In this document: piece by piece, positions 1 to 8,392 of the stretch
Position numbering within the stretch: position 1 is the stretch's first letter
Layout of the letters: each line of letters starts with the position of its first letter
NCBI RefSeq assembly: GCF_004137085.1
Contig: NZ_QYBC01000029.1
Span: 1,921-45,537 of the forward strand
Length of the DNA stretch: 43,617 bases
DNA from: Lichenibacterium ramalinae
GTDB taxonomy: Bacteria; Pseudomonadota; Alphaproteobacteria; Rhizobiales; Beijerinckiaceae
Direction of reading: 5' to 3'
The notes under the pieces: model-generated
The model's database searches: none
The model's input: only the letters and a program-made list of their open reading frames with translations
Told to the model about the DNA's origin: nothing
Program-made: the position numbers and the translations under genes

Positions 1-269
1 CGTCGGCGAACTCGACGTGGCCGCCCGCATGGGGGTGGATCACGGCCCGCACGCCGTGGCGGTCGCGCGCGAGCCGGTCGGCGTAGCGCTCGATCGTTTC
101 CACCGGGTCCATGCCGGAATAGAAGCAGTGGCCGGTGTCGATGCAGAGCCCGGCCTCGTTCGCCGGTACCTCCGCGGCGATGCGGGCCACCTCGTCGGCG
201 AACTCGACGTGGCCGCCCGCATGGGGGTGGATCACGGCCCGCACGCCGTGGCGGTCGCGCGCGAGCCGG
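1..269. repeat. 77-bp exact direct repeat, 192 bp apart, in frame within the isomerase gene
   Basis: Bases 1-77 are identical to bases 193-269, and the identity ends with the mismatch at 78/270. The offset of 192 bp is exactly 64 codons, so the isomerase frame stays open. The left copy touches the window edge, so the full repeat may be longer. It is either a real partial tandem duplication or an assembly artefact. Confidence 0.9.
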
Positions 270-727
270 GCGACGTCGCGTATGTTCGCGATCAGATCGG
301 CCCAGGACGCATCGGACAGGCGCGGTGCCCGGTCGGAATGGCCGGCCGCGAAGTCGCGCTCGTCGTGGCCCCAGTCCATCACGGTCAGGTATGGCGCGGG
401 AAAGCGCTGCCCGGCGGCGGTCGGCGGGGGCGGCATGCGTTTGACCAAGGCGCAGATCTCGTCCGCCTGCTGCAGCAGGGTCTCGCGGTTCGCCGAGGAC
501 GCGAGGTCGTCGAAGATGGTGCCCGCCACGATGGTCAGGCCGCGGGCGTCGAGGGCACGGCCGACCCGCTCCGCGTCGAGCGGCACATAGCCGTAGGGGC
601 CGAGCTCCAGCCCGCCGTATCCGGCCGCCGCGGCCTCGTCGAATACCCGCTCCCAGGGCGGCAGGTGCGGGTTACGCACGTCATCGACGCCCCAGCAGCA
701 GGGCGCCGTGGTGATTGTGATGGCCAT
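1..727 (-). CDS. Sugar phosphate isomerase/epimerase, TIM-barrel (partial)
   Basis: This is the N-terminal part of a TIM-barrel isomerase of the IolE/hydroxypyruvate-isomerase/AP-endonuclease-2 superfamily; the gene runs off the left edge. The start is the ATG at 725-727 (MAITITTAPCCWGV). Visible family signs are the GLELGPYGY strand, the VIHPHAGGHVEF metal/substrate strand and GLCIDTGHCFYSG (Asp-Thr-Gly-His). Such enzymes act in the cytoplasm on keto-sugars or inositol derivatives, but the substrate cannot be read here. The gene diverges from a LacI-type regulator, which fits carbohydrate control. The frame after the DTGH motif is odd: instead of moving on to the next barrel strand it repeats the earlier RLARDRHGVRAVIHPHAGG segment (see the direct repeat). 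The copy may therefore carry a 64-codon duplication and be altered or inactive. Confidence 0.82.
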   Translation of the reverse strand, partial: MAITITTAPCCWGVDDVRNPHLPPWERVFDEAAAAGYGGLELGPYGYVPLDAERVGRALDARGLTIVAGTIFDDLASSANRETLLQQADEICALVKRMPPPPTAAGQRFPAPYLTVMDWGHDERDFAAGHSDRAPRLSDASWADLIANIRDVARLARDRHGVRAVIHPHAGGHVEFADEVARIAAEVPANEAGLCIDTGHCFYSGMDPVETIERYADRLARDRHGVRAVIHPHAGGHVEFAD

Positions 728-811
728 CGTTCCTCTCCCGCAGCGGCCCCCAATCGGAGTCTTCGCGGCCTTGAGATAGAGGGCTTGCGCGGGTTTCGGA
801 CAGCGGCAAGA

Positions 812-827
812 TGATGAGATCCCATCA
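812..827. promoter_or_regulatory. Inverted repeat in the isomerase/LacI divergent promoter
   Basis: TGATG-N6-CATCA lies 14 bp before the GTG start of the LacI-type gene and upstream of the divergent isomerase. LacI-family proteins bind short palindromes, so this could be the autoregulatory operator. The arms are only 5 bp, so chance is not excluded. Confidence 0.3.
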
Positions 828-841
828 GATCGCGGTGAGAC

Positions 842-1852
842 GTGGCGCACAAGCCGACTTTGGAGGACGTGGCCACCCTGGCGGGCGTGTCGATCGCCAC
901 GGTAGACCGCGTCGTGAACCGGCGCGGCGGTGTGCGGCCCGATCGGGAAGGGCGCGTGCTTGCCGCGGCACGGCGCCTAAAGCTCGACCGCCAGCTCGGT
1001 CGTGCCTATGCTCATCGGCTCCGCGTCGCCGTGCTGATCCAATCGGCCGTGAACCCGTTCCACGCGGCGCTCGGGCGGGCCTTCGCGAACCTCGACCGTT
1101 CGTACCTCGACCTCAACATCCAATTCCTGGTCCATCACCTCGACCCGAACCGGCCGGATCGCATCCCGGGGCTGATCGACCGGCTGGCGCGGGCTCATGA
1201 CGGGCTGGTCGTCGCCAGCCCGGCCGACGACGGAATCGCGGCGGCGCTGCGCCGAGCCGCAGTATCCATCCCCGTAGCTACGCTGGCGACCGACGTGCCC
1301 GGCAGCGGCCGCCACGCCTACGTGGGGCCGGACGACGTCAAGGGCGGCCGTGTGGCTGGCGAGCTGATCGGTCGCTTCCTCGCCGCTGCAGGCGGCGACG
1401 TGCTGATGATCACGGGGCTGCGGTCCATGGCAGGGCACCGCGACAGGGAAAGCGGCTTCCGCGCAGTGCTGCGCGAGCACTTCCCGGCCTGCCGGCTCAT
1501 CGCGCTGGAGGAAAGCCGCGAGATGGCGCAGGGCGCCGGCGACGTCGCGGCGGCGGCGCTGCGCTCCCACCCCGGTCTGAAAGCGATCTACTTGAGTTCG
1601 GCCGGAGCCGACAGGGTCGTGGCGGCCCTGAAGGCCGCGGGCGCGCCGAACGTCGTCTTCGTGACGCACGAGCTCACCGACGACCGCCGCGCGCTGCTGC
1701 AGGTCCGAGAGATCCACGCCGTGGTCGATCAAGACACGTCGGCGGAGGTTCAGATCGTGGCGGAGGTTATGGCACGGCTCCTCGGGCGTCTAGACGGTTC
1801 CGCTCCGGTGCCGCTCGCACCGGTGCGGGTCTTTACTCCCGAAAGCTGTTAG
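842..1852 (+). CDS. LacI-family transcriptional regulator
   Basis: The 336-residue protein has an N-terminal LacI helix-turn-helix at about residues 6-26 (TLEDVATLAGVSIATVDRVV) and the hinge region behind it. A periplasmic-binding-protein-like effector domain runs from about residue 60 to the end, as in sugar-responsive LacI/GalR proteins. The start is a GTG at 842, which places the helix-turn-helix at the normal distance from the N-terminus. The gene diverges from the sugar isomerase, its probable target. The inducer is not identifiable; inositol, a ketose or another sugar would fit the neighbour. The start codon and weak Shine-Dalgarno sequence are the only uncertain points. Confidence 0.9.
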   Translation: MAHKPTLEDVATLAGVSIATVDRVVNRRGGVRPDREGRVLAAARRLKLDRQLGRAYAHRLRVAVLIQSAVNPFHAALGRAFANLDRSYLDLNIQFLVHHLDPNRPDRIPGLIDRLARAHDGLVVASPADDGIAAALRRAAVSIPVATLATDVPGSGRHAYVGPDDVKGGRVAGELIGRFLAAAGGDVLMITGLRSMAGHRDRESGFRAVLREHFPACRLIALEESREMAQGAGDVAAAALRSHPGLKAIYLSSAGADRVVAALKAAGAPNVVFVTHELTDDRRALLQVREIHAVVDQDTSAEVQIVAEVMARLLGRLDGSAPVPLAPVRVFTPESC

Positions 1853-1882
1853 GCGGGATCGCGATCCGGCCGCATCACGCGG

Positions 1883-2790
1883 TTGACGTCGAGAAGCTCG
1901 CCCTCCCGGGGACGTCCGGCGGGCCTGGGCTCGCGTCAACTCGGTTCCCATGGCAGGGCGCCGCAGGCGCGGGGCGGCCGCGGCGCCGTCAGTCAACAAG
2001 TCACCGCGCTGGAGGCTTGGATGGGCCAGCGCCTCTTTGTTCGCGCCGGACGGCGAATGGTGCCGACTCCGCTCGCCCGCGCCTTCGCCGCCGAAGTGAA
2101 GCTGGCATTTGACCGGATCACGGCGGCAGCCGAAGCCTGCGGTCGATCGGACGCCGGGCGCATCCTCCGCGTCAGCGCGCCGACCAGCTTCGCCATGCGC
2201 TGGCTCATGCCGCGCCTCGACGGATTTCATCGCACCTACCCGCTAAGCGAGGTCGCGGTAATGACCGTCACGACCGTCGAGGACGAACTTCGAAACGGCT
2301 ACGACGTCGCCATCCGGCGCGGCAATCCCGGTCCGGGCGCATGGCCATCGCGCCGGGCGACGCCGGTTCCCGACGAGGTGGACACCGTGATCATGTCTCT
2401 GGCCCTGTTCTCCCAGTGCCCGATGCGCTCGCTGTTGGACGTGGAAGGGCATCTCATGGTCGCCAGCGAAACGCGGCCCGGCGACTGGGCAGACTGGCTC
2501 GAGACGGCGGGACTATCGCATTTCATCATCGCTCGTCGGCAGCTCTTCGACCACTTCTTCATCATCCGGCAGGCCGTCGAAGATGGGCTCGGGATCGGCG
2601 TCGGAACCATGCCGATACTCGGCATCGACGGCGCGTCCGGACGACTGATAACGTTGCTCCCTCAGATCCGGGTGCGGCGGACTGGATACGTCGCCCTCGA
2701 ACCGACCGATGGCGATGAGATAGTGCTACAGCAGGTTTTGTCGCGTGGCTCTTGGCCGAACGGAGCCGCTGCTGGGAGAACGGCCGATGA
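1883..2790 (+). pseudogene. GcvA-like LysR regulator, frameshifted at both ends
   Basis: The effector domain is clearly of the GcvA type (for example ASETRPGDWADWLE, RRQLFDHFFI and AVEDGLGIGVG, about 2040-2700). The N-terminal helix-turn-helix is scrambled: only RQLGS and AVSQQVTALEAW survive in the main frame. An extra C near 1948 would explain the shift, since SMAGR continues in the next frame. At the other end the expected C-terminus (FVAWLLAERSRCW, then TGA at 2788-2790) lies in a different frame, so a second shift sits near 2730-2737. No normal start codon or intact DNA-binding domain remains. The gene is most likely a decaying pseudogene; sequencing error could explain one shift but hardly both. 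Confidence 0.72.
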
Positions 2791-2842
2791 GCTTGCCTAC
2801 GTCCGCTTCGGAGCGAGCCATATTTCGCCTGCAAGGTCCTGC

Positions 2843-2926
2843 TTGGGTCGACTCCGGTCCTACAGCAGAAGTGGGTGGATTGCGGTCCGACCGGTTTCGA
2901 TAGAGGTCCAGGCGAGAGCGGACGTT
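2843..2926. repeat. Dispersed intergenic repeat, copy A
   Basis: It begins with the core GGGTCGACTCCGG and continues through ACAGCAGAAGTGGGTGGA and GCGGTC to a GGACG motif. It aligns closely with copy B (14986-15070) and less closely with copy D (24700-24785). It lies between the LysR pseudogene and the MFS pump and has no protein-coding signs. Confidence 0.7.
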
Positions 2927-2941
2927 CAGGTCGGAGCCATA

Positions 2942-4501
2942 TCAGTGAGCTTCGATCGGTCCGGTCGCTCTTTGCGGCTTCTTCAGGAGCGGGATGGCGG
3001 CGAGGCTGACGATGAGCCCGACTGCGATGATCCAGAAGGCGTCGCTGTAGGCCATGACGTAAGCCTCGCGCCGCGCCTGGGACGCGATCAACCCGAGCGC
3101 TTGAGCCTGTGCTGCGATGGGGTCGACCACGTGGGCCTGCATCGCATGTGTCATGACGGCGAGGCGAGACTGAGTGAGCACGGCGTTGCGCGTCATGGCC
3201 TCGGCCAGCACCGAGAAATGCATGTGCTCGCGCCGATCGATCATCGTCGACAGCATGGCGATGCCGATCGAGCCGCCGAGATTGCGCATCATGTTGGATA
3301 AGGCGGAGGCGTCGGCGGTGTCGCGCGGCGCGAGGCCCGCCGTCGACATCTGCGACAGTGGCACGGTGAAAAGCGGCTGGCCGGCGGCGCGCAGCAGCTG
3401 CGGCAGGATCAGCTGGTCCATGCCAACGTCGTGGGTGAGGCCGACGTTGATGAAGCAGCTCAGCGCGAAGAGTAGCGTGCCGGCCACCACCAGCAGCCGC
3501 GGGTCGAAGCGCTTCATCAGCAGCGGCATGGCGGGGAAGAGCACGAGCTGAGGCAACCCGCTCCACATCACGACGTAGCCGATCTGCTCGGCGTTGTAGC
3601 CCTGGATCTGGGCGCAATAGACCGGGATGACGTAGATCGAGCCGAACGACACGGCGCCCAGCACCGTCATCAACAGGCAGCCGCCGCCGACCGAGCGGTT
3701 CTTGAGGACGCGCAGGTTGATGAAGGGCCGCTCCGCCATCAGCTCGCGCAGGATGAAGCCGCCGATGCCGAGCACGGCCAGCGCGGCGCCCTCGACGATG
3801 ATCGGCGAGCCGAACCAGTCCTTGCGCTGCCCTTCCTCCAGCACGAAGGTCAGCGCCGGCAGGCCCGTCGCCATCAGGCTGATGCCGAGCCAGTCGCCCT
3901 TCGCCAGCTCGCCGAGCTTCAACGGCGCGGGGTCGAGCGCGTAGAGCTGCAGCGCCAGGGCGAGGGGGCCGGGTACGAGGTTCAGGTAGAAGATGTAGTG
4001 CCAGGACAGGTTGTCGGTCAGCCAGCCGCCGACCGTCGGGCCGATGGCGGGCGCGAAGGTGGCGGTGAGGCCGAAGAAGGCGATCCCGACCGCCTGCTGG
4101 GACTTCGGCAGGCGCGTCCGCACGATGGTGATGGCGGTGGGGATGAGCACGCCGCCGGTGAAGCCCTGGCCGGCGCGGAACAGGATCATCTCCGGCAGGC
4201 TCGTCGACAGCGCGCAGGCGACCGAGAAGCCGATGAACAGGCCCGTGTTGACCGCGAGGTAGCGCCGCAGGCCGAAGACCGAGCCGAGCCAGCCCGTCAG
4301 CGGGATCACGATGATCTCCGCCATCAGGTAAGCGGTGGAGATCCAGCTCCCCTCGTCCGAGGAGGCACCGAGCGCGCCCTCGATGTCGCTCAGCGACGAA
4401 TTGGTAATCTGGATGTCCAGGATGGCCGTAAAGGCGCCGAGGATCGCCGCCGCGACGGCGAGCCATTGGCGCAGCGAGGCCTTCTCGGTGTCTGGATGCA
4501 T
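2942..4501 (-). CDS. DHA2-family MFS multidrug efflux pump (EmrB/QacA type)
   Basis: The 519-residue protein has about 14 hydrophobic membrane segments, the usual length of the DHA2 drug:proton antiporter family. The TM1 motif AILDIQITNSSLSDI corresponds to the LDxTIVN signature of EmrB. The TM2-TM3 loop (GSVFGLRRY) and the motif C area (GPTVGGWLTD) also match. It should export drugs or other toxic hydrophobic compounds using the proton gradient, working with the HlyD-type adaptor gene that ends 15 bp upstream. The two genes form an emrAB-like operon. A TetR regulator diverges from the adaptor gene and is the likely repressor. No outer-membrane channel gene lies next to it, so a shared TolC-type protein elsewhere is presumed. 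The substrate is unknown. Confidence 0.93.
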   Translation of the reverse strand: MHPDTEKASLRQWLAVAAAILGAFTAILDIQITNSSLSDIEGALGASSDEGSWISTAYLMAEIIVIPLTGWLGSVFGLRRYLAVNTGLFIGFSVACALSTSLPEMILFRAGQGFTGGVLIPTAITIVRTRLPKSQQAVGIAFFGLTATFAPAIGPTVGGWLTDNLSWHYIFYLNLVPGPLALALQLYALDPAPLKLGELAKGDWLGISLMATGLPALTFVLEEGQRKDWFGSPIIVEGAALAVLGIGGFILRELMAERPFINLRVLKNRSVGGGCLLMTVLGAVSFGSIYVIPVYCAQIQGYNAEQIGYVVMWSGLPQLVLFPAMPLLMKRFDPRLLVVAGTLLFALSCFINVGLTHDVGMDQLILPQLLRAAGQPLFTVPLSQMSTAGLAPRDTADASALSNMMRNLGGSIGIAMLSTMIDRREHMHFSVLAEAMTRNAVLTQSRLAVMTHAMQAHVVDPIAAQAQALGLIASQARREAYVMAYSDAFWIIAVGLIVSLAAIPLLKKPQRATGPIEAH

Positions 4502-4516
4502 GGTGAGGCGCCCCGC

Positions 4517-5845
4517 TCAGCGTGTCGCGGCCAAGCCGACGAGGCTGTGGCTCGGCCGCGCGTCGCCACGCGTCTCCACCGTGGCCTCGACCGACAGGCC
4601 CGGCCGCAGGCGGTCGAGCATCGGGTCGTCCGTGGCGAGGCGGATCTTCACCGGCACGCGCTGCACCACCTTGGTGAAGTTGCCGGTGGCGTTCTCGGGC
4701 GGCAGCAGGGCGAACTGCGCGCCCGTACCGGGCGAGAAGCTGTCCACCGTGCCGCGGAACGCGTGGTCGCCGAAGGCGTCCACGGTGAACTCCACCGATT
4801 GACCGACCTTCATGTCGCCGAGCTGCGTCTCCTTGAAGTTGGCGACGAGGTAGATGTCGCGGCCCATCGGCACGACGGTCAGCAGCCCCGTGCCCGCCCC
4901 CACCATCTGGCCGACCCGCACCGAGCGGTCGCCCACCACGCCGTCGACCGGGGCGCGGATCGTCGTGTAGCCGAGGTTGAGTTCCGCGCCATCGAGCTTG
5001 GCCTGCGCCGACGCGACGCCCGCGACCGCACTGGCGGCCAGCGCCTCGTAGGTGTGGACCTGCTTCTGCGCGGCGTCGAGCGCCGCCCTGTCCTTGTCGA
5101 GCGTCGCCCGGTGCTGGCGCAGGTCGGCATCCGTCTGCTGGGCACGTTGCGACGTGCCGGCACCCGCGGTGAGGAGGTCGGCGTAGCGCTTGGCTTCCTG
5201 GGTCGAGAAGGCGAGGCCGGCTTCGGCGTTGACGATGTCGGCCTGGGCGGAGGCCACGGTGGCGGCCTGCTGCACCACCGCGGCGTGATAGCCTTCGACC
5301 TGCGCGCGCGCCTTCTCCAGTTCCGCTCGGGCACCCTCGATCTGGATGCGGGCGTCGCGGTCGTCGATCGTGGCGACGACGTCGCCGGCGCGGACCGGCT
5401 GGTTGTCGCCGACCGCCACCGCGGTGACGAAGCCCGCGATGCGGGGCGACACCGTCACCTTGTCGGCCTGCAGGAAGGCGTTGTCGGTCGTCTCCTGGAA
5501 GCGTCCGACCGTCCACCAGTGCCAGCCGGTGTGGCCGCCGTAGCCGATGCCGGCGAGCAGCACGGCGGCGAGCACCAGTTTCTTGGTGCCGCCCTTGCGC
5601 GGCGGCTGAGTCGTCAGCGCGACCGGCGCAGGCAGGGGTGCCGCGGGTAAGCCAGGCTGAGGTGCGGCTGCCCGCTGGGGCGAGGTCGGGGTTTCAGGCA
5701 GCTTGTCGAGCGGTGCCGGCACGGGGTCGGGCGAGGCGCTGCGCGCCGAAGCCTCATCGTCCCGCCGATCCGCCGTCTCACCCTCGTCCGGAGCATCGCG
5801 ATCCGCCCGATCGAAGCTCTGGCGATCCGAGGAGATACCGTCCAT
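4517..5845 (-). CDS. HlyD/EmrA-type membrane fusion protein
   Basis: This is a periplasmic adaptor of a tripartite pump, about 442 residues. A long Pro/Ala/Asp-rich cytoplasmic N-terminus precedes one membrane anchor (about residues 88-108 of the ATG form). The lipoyl half-motif around PRIAGFVTAVAVGDNQPVRAGD follows, then a long alpha-hairpin rich in Ala, Gln and Glu, and the second lipoyl/beta-barrel part (TTIRAPVDGVVGDRSV). I chose the ATG at 5843-5845; a TTG 15 bp upstream (5860) is in frame and would add five residues. It precedes the MFS gene and should dock it to an outer-membrane channel. The charged N-terminal extension of about 85 residues is longer than in E. coli EmrA. Confidence 0.92.
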   Translation of the reverse strand: MDGISSDRQSFDRADRDAPDEGETADRRDDEASARSASPDPVPAPLDKLPETPTSPQRAAAPQPGLPAAPLPAPVALTTQPPRKGGTKKLVLAAVLLAGIGYGGHTGWHWWTVGRFQETTDNAFLQADKVTVSPRIAGFVTAVAVGDNQPVRAGDVVATIDDRDARIQIEGARAELEKARAQVEGYHAAVVQQAATVASAQADIVNAEAGLAFSTQEAKRYADLLTAGAGTSQRAQQTDADLRQHRATLDKDRAALDAAQKQVHTYEALAASAVAGVASAQAKLDGAELNLGYTTIRAPVDGVVGDRSVRVGQMVGAGTGLLTVVPMGRDIYLVANFKETQLGDMKVGQSVEFTVDAFGDHAFRGTVDSFSPGTGAQFALLPPENATGNFTKVVQRVPVKIRLATDDPMLDRLRPGLSVEATVETRGDARPSHSLVGLAATR

Positions 5846-5868
5846 CTGTCGATAGCCCAATTTAACAA

Positions 5869-5885
5869 AACAGTGTCGTTCTGTT
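5869..5885. promoter_or_regulatory. Probable TetR operator between the efflux pair and its regulator
   Basis: AACAG-N7-CTGTT is a perfect 5-bp inverted repeat in an AT-rich patch. It lies 24 bp before the HlyD start and about 43 bp before the TetR start. Its position in the divergent promoter of a TetR/efflux pair makes it the natural repressor site. Confidence 0.55.
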
Positions 5886-5927
5886 ATGATGGCACCGACT
5901 GGTTAACGCAAGGGATATCATCGCGGC

Positions 5928-6674
5928 ATGACGCTCGACCTCGAAGAACCGCAGTCCGCCGTGGCCACCCTCAACCCGAAGAAGGCCCGACGCGGCTCGG
6001 GCGGCCGCCCGTCGCAGGAGGAAGCGGTGCGGCGCGACGCGCGGCTGGTGGAGATCGCGGCCGCCATGTTCATGGAGCGCGGCTTCGACGCCACGACCAT
6101 CGACGCCGTGGCGGAAGCGGCCAGCGTCGGCAAGGCGACGCTCTACGCGCGCTACCGCGACAAAGCCGCGCTCTTCGCCGCGGTGTTCCAGCGTCAGATC
6201 GACCGGTGGCTCGCGGTCAGCGCGCCGGACTCGCTGCCGTCGGGGGCTCGCGTCGAAGACGTGCTGGTCGCGATGGGGCGCCGCATGGTGGACGCTGCCC
6301 TTGCCCCCGAAGCCATCGCGATCAATCGGATCGTCACCGCACAGGCGCTGCGGTTCCCGGATCTGGCCCGCATGGTCCAACGCGAAGGCTGGCAACGTTC
6401 GAGCGCAGCCGTGGCGGCCGTGATCGACCGATTCGTGATCGATGGGCAGATCACGGTCGACGACAGCAACTTGGCGGCCGACCTGTTTCTCGCCCTGGTG
6501 CTGGGACGCCTCAGCCGCCTCGCCATGCTGGGGATCGAGACCGACGCGGAGGAGATCGAGCGGCGTGTCGAGGCGGCGGTCTCGCTCTTCCTCAACGGCA
6601 TATCGGGGTTGTGCCGGGGCCGGCGGGAAACGCCGTCGGCGTCCTCCACGACCTCCGATCGCGTGCGGGGCTAG
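5928..6674 (+). CDS. TetR/AcrR-family transcriptional regulator
   Basis: The 248-residue protein has a TetR helix-turn-helix at about residues 42-86 (AAAMFMERGFDATTIDAVAE, then ASVGKATLYARYRDKAALF). The ligand-binding/dimerisation half resembles the AcrR C-terminal domain (DLARMVQREGW and following). A basic 40-residue N-terminal tail precedes the DNA-binding domain. The gene is transcribed away from the HlyD-MFS operon, so it most likely represses that pump until a drug binds. The ATG at 5928 is the first in frame. The MATE exporter gene lies 275 bp downstream on the same strand and may or may not be under the same control. Confidence 0.92.
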   Translation: MTLDLEEPQSAVATLNPKKARRGSGGRPSQEEAVRRDARLVEIAAAMFMERGFDATTIDAVAEAASVGKATLYARYRDKAALFAAVFQRQIDRWLAVSAPDSLPSGARVEDVLVAMGRRMVDAALAPEAIAINRIVTAQALRFPDLARMVQREGWQRSSAAVAAVIDRFVIDGQITVDDSNLAADLFLALVLGRLSRLAMLGIETDAEEIERRVEAAVSLFLNGISGLCRGRRETPSASSTTSDRVRG

Positions 6675-6949
6675 ATGCCGGTCCCAGGCCGACGGCGGGC
6701 GCTCGCGCCCCGGGCCTCCGCCCCGCAGACACGGCCCGTTCCGGCCGGTGCGCGAGCCCATCGCACTCTCGATGCCGCCGAAGCGGTTCGGGATTTCGAC
6801 GGTCGCCCGACCGAGGCCGCTCGCGTCCCCGCAAGACAGCGACGCCGGCGACGATCCGGCCTGGAACCGTCGTGTCGGGGGCGGGAGCACGGCGACCGCA
6901 CCGGAGATCGCGCTGCATCATCCCTTCAGTCCGGAAACCGTCGCCCTGC

Positions 6950-8374
6950 ATGACCTTGGCCCTTGAACCTTCCGAGCCCTCCGTCCTTCGCCCCTTGCTC
7001 AGGCTGGCGGTCCCCATCGTCCTCGCGAACCTGCTGCAGACCGGCTACCAGATCACCGACGCCTTCTGGGTCGGGCGCCTCGGCGCCGCGGCGGTCGCGG
7101 CCGTATCGGTGAGCTTTCCCGTGACCTTCCTGATGATCGCGCTCGGCGGCGGCCTCGCGGTCGCGGGCGCCACCCTGACGGCGCAATACGCCGGTGCCCG
7201 CGACCAGGCCATGGTCGACCATGTGGCGGCCCAGACCATGATCATGGTGGTCGGCACCTCCATGGTGCTGGGGTCGGTCGGCGTCGCCCTGGCGCCGCTG
7301 ATCCTCAAGGCCATCGGCGTCGCGCCCGAGGTCTACGCCGAAGCCCTGGGCTTCCTGCGGGTGTCCTTCGTCGGGCTGATCTTCGTCTTCGCCTTCGCCA
7401 TGTTCCAGGCGCTGATGCGCGGCGTCGGGCGGGCCGTGGCGCCGCTCGCCATCGTGGCCGGTACGGTGGTGCTGAACTTCGCGCTCGACCCGCTGCTCAT
7501 CTTCGGCTGGGGCCCCGTGCCGGCCTTCGGCGTCATGGGGGCCGCGCTGGCGACGCTCGGGACGCAGGGCCTGGCCACGCTGGCGGCCATCGTGCTGCTG
7601 TGGCGGGGCACCTACGGCATCCGCGTCACGCCGGCGGGGCTGAAGCCCGACCTCGCCTATATCCGGCGCGCGTTCCGGCTCGGCTTCCCGGCCTCGATCG
7701 AGCTGTCGGCGCGGGCGGTCGGCCTCATCGTCCTGTCGTTCCTTGTGACGAGCTTCGGCACCGTCACGCTCGCCGCCTACGGCATCGGCGCGAACGTGCT
7801 CCAGGTCGTCACCATCCCGGCGCTCGGCCTGTCGACCGCGGCGGCGGCGCTCGTCGGGCAGAGCATCGGGGCGGGCCAGGTCGAGCGCGCGGCGCGGACC
7901 ACCCGGCTCGCCGGCGCGCTGGGCTTCATGGTCCTGACCCTGGTGGGAATCGCGGCGGCGGCCGCCGCTCCCGCCATCGTGGGCTTCTTCGTGTCGGGCG
8001 ATCCCGCCGTCGTGGCCGAGGGCGGGCGCTTCATCCGCATCGTGGCGCCCGCCTGGGGCTTCATCGCCCTCCAGCTCACCGTCGTGTCGACGTTCCGGGC
8101 GGCCGGCACCATGGTGGCCGCGATGGTGCTGGCGCTCGTGTCTCAGTGGGTCCTGCAGTTCCCGCTGGCCTACGTGCTGTCGCGCCCGCAGGTGCTCGGC
8201 ACCGCGGGGCTGTGGTGGTCCTTCCCCGTCACCAACGTCCTCACGGCGCTGGCGGCGGTCGGCTGGTACCTGCGCGGCGACTGGACGACGATGCGCCTGA
8301 CCGGCACGGTCCCGGCCGGAACCGCGCAGGTGATCGTCGAGGCCATCACCGAGGACGGGCTGCCCCGCGTCTGA
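6950..8374 (+). CDS. MATE-family multidrug efflux protein
   Basis: The 474-residue inner-membrane protein has about 12 hydrophobic segments and two homologous halves. The signature of MatE domain 1 (PIVLANLLQTGYQITDAFWV) is at about residues 20-40. The second half begins near FRLGFPASIELSARAVG (about residue 245). MATE proteins export cationic drugs and metabolites by sodium or proton antiport. The start is the ATG at 6950; the frame is open further upstream, but that stretch (6675-6949) overlaps the TetR end region and has no homology I recognise. The gene is convergent with a LysR gene, with only 18 bp between their ends. Confidence 0.92.
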   Translation: MTLALEPSEPSVLRPLLRLAVPIVLANLLQTGYQITDAFWVGRLGAAAVAAVSVSFPVTFLMIALGGGLAVAGATLTAQYAGARDQAMVDHVAAQTMIMVVGTSMVLGSVGVALAPLILKAIGVAPEVYAEALGFLRVSFVGLIFVFAFAMFQALMRGVGRAVAPLAIVAGTVVLNFALDPLLIFGWGPVPAFGVMGAALATLGTQGLATLAAIVLLWRGTYGIRVTPAGLKPDLAYIRRAFRLGFPASIELSARAVGLIVLSFLVTSFGTVTLAAYGIGANVLQVVTIPALGLSTAAAALVGQSIGAGQVERAARTTRLAGALGFMVLTLVGIAAAAAAPAIVGFFVSGDPAVVAEGGRFIRIVAPAWGFIALQLTVVSTFRAAGTMVAAMVLALVSQWVLQFPLAYVLSRPQVLGTAGLWWSFPVTNVLTALAAVGWYLRGDWTTMRLTGTVPAGTAQVIVEAITEDGLPRV

Positions 8375-8392
8375 CCCCGCTCGCGTCGCGTG

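Noticed and set aside
2243-2452. Short antisense frames in the LysR pseudogene
   Set aside because: No ribosome binding site and no recognisable product.
2562-5516. Open frame of 984 codons on the minus strand through the efflux genes
   Set aside because: It overlaps the MFS and HlyD genes in another phase and its product is Arg/Gly/Pro/His-rich without domains: a shadow of high-GC coding DNA.
6675-6949. Possible gene between TetR and MATE
   Set aside because: Several frames are open but all give Arg/Pro/Ala-rich strings with no domain; treated as intergenic.
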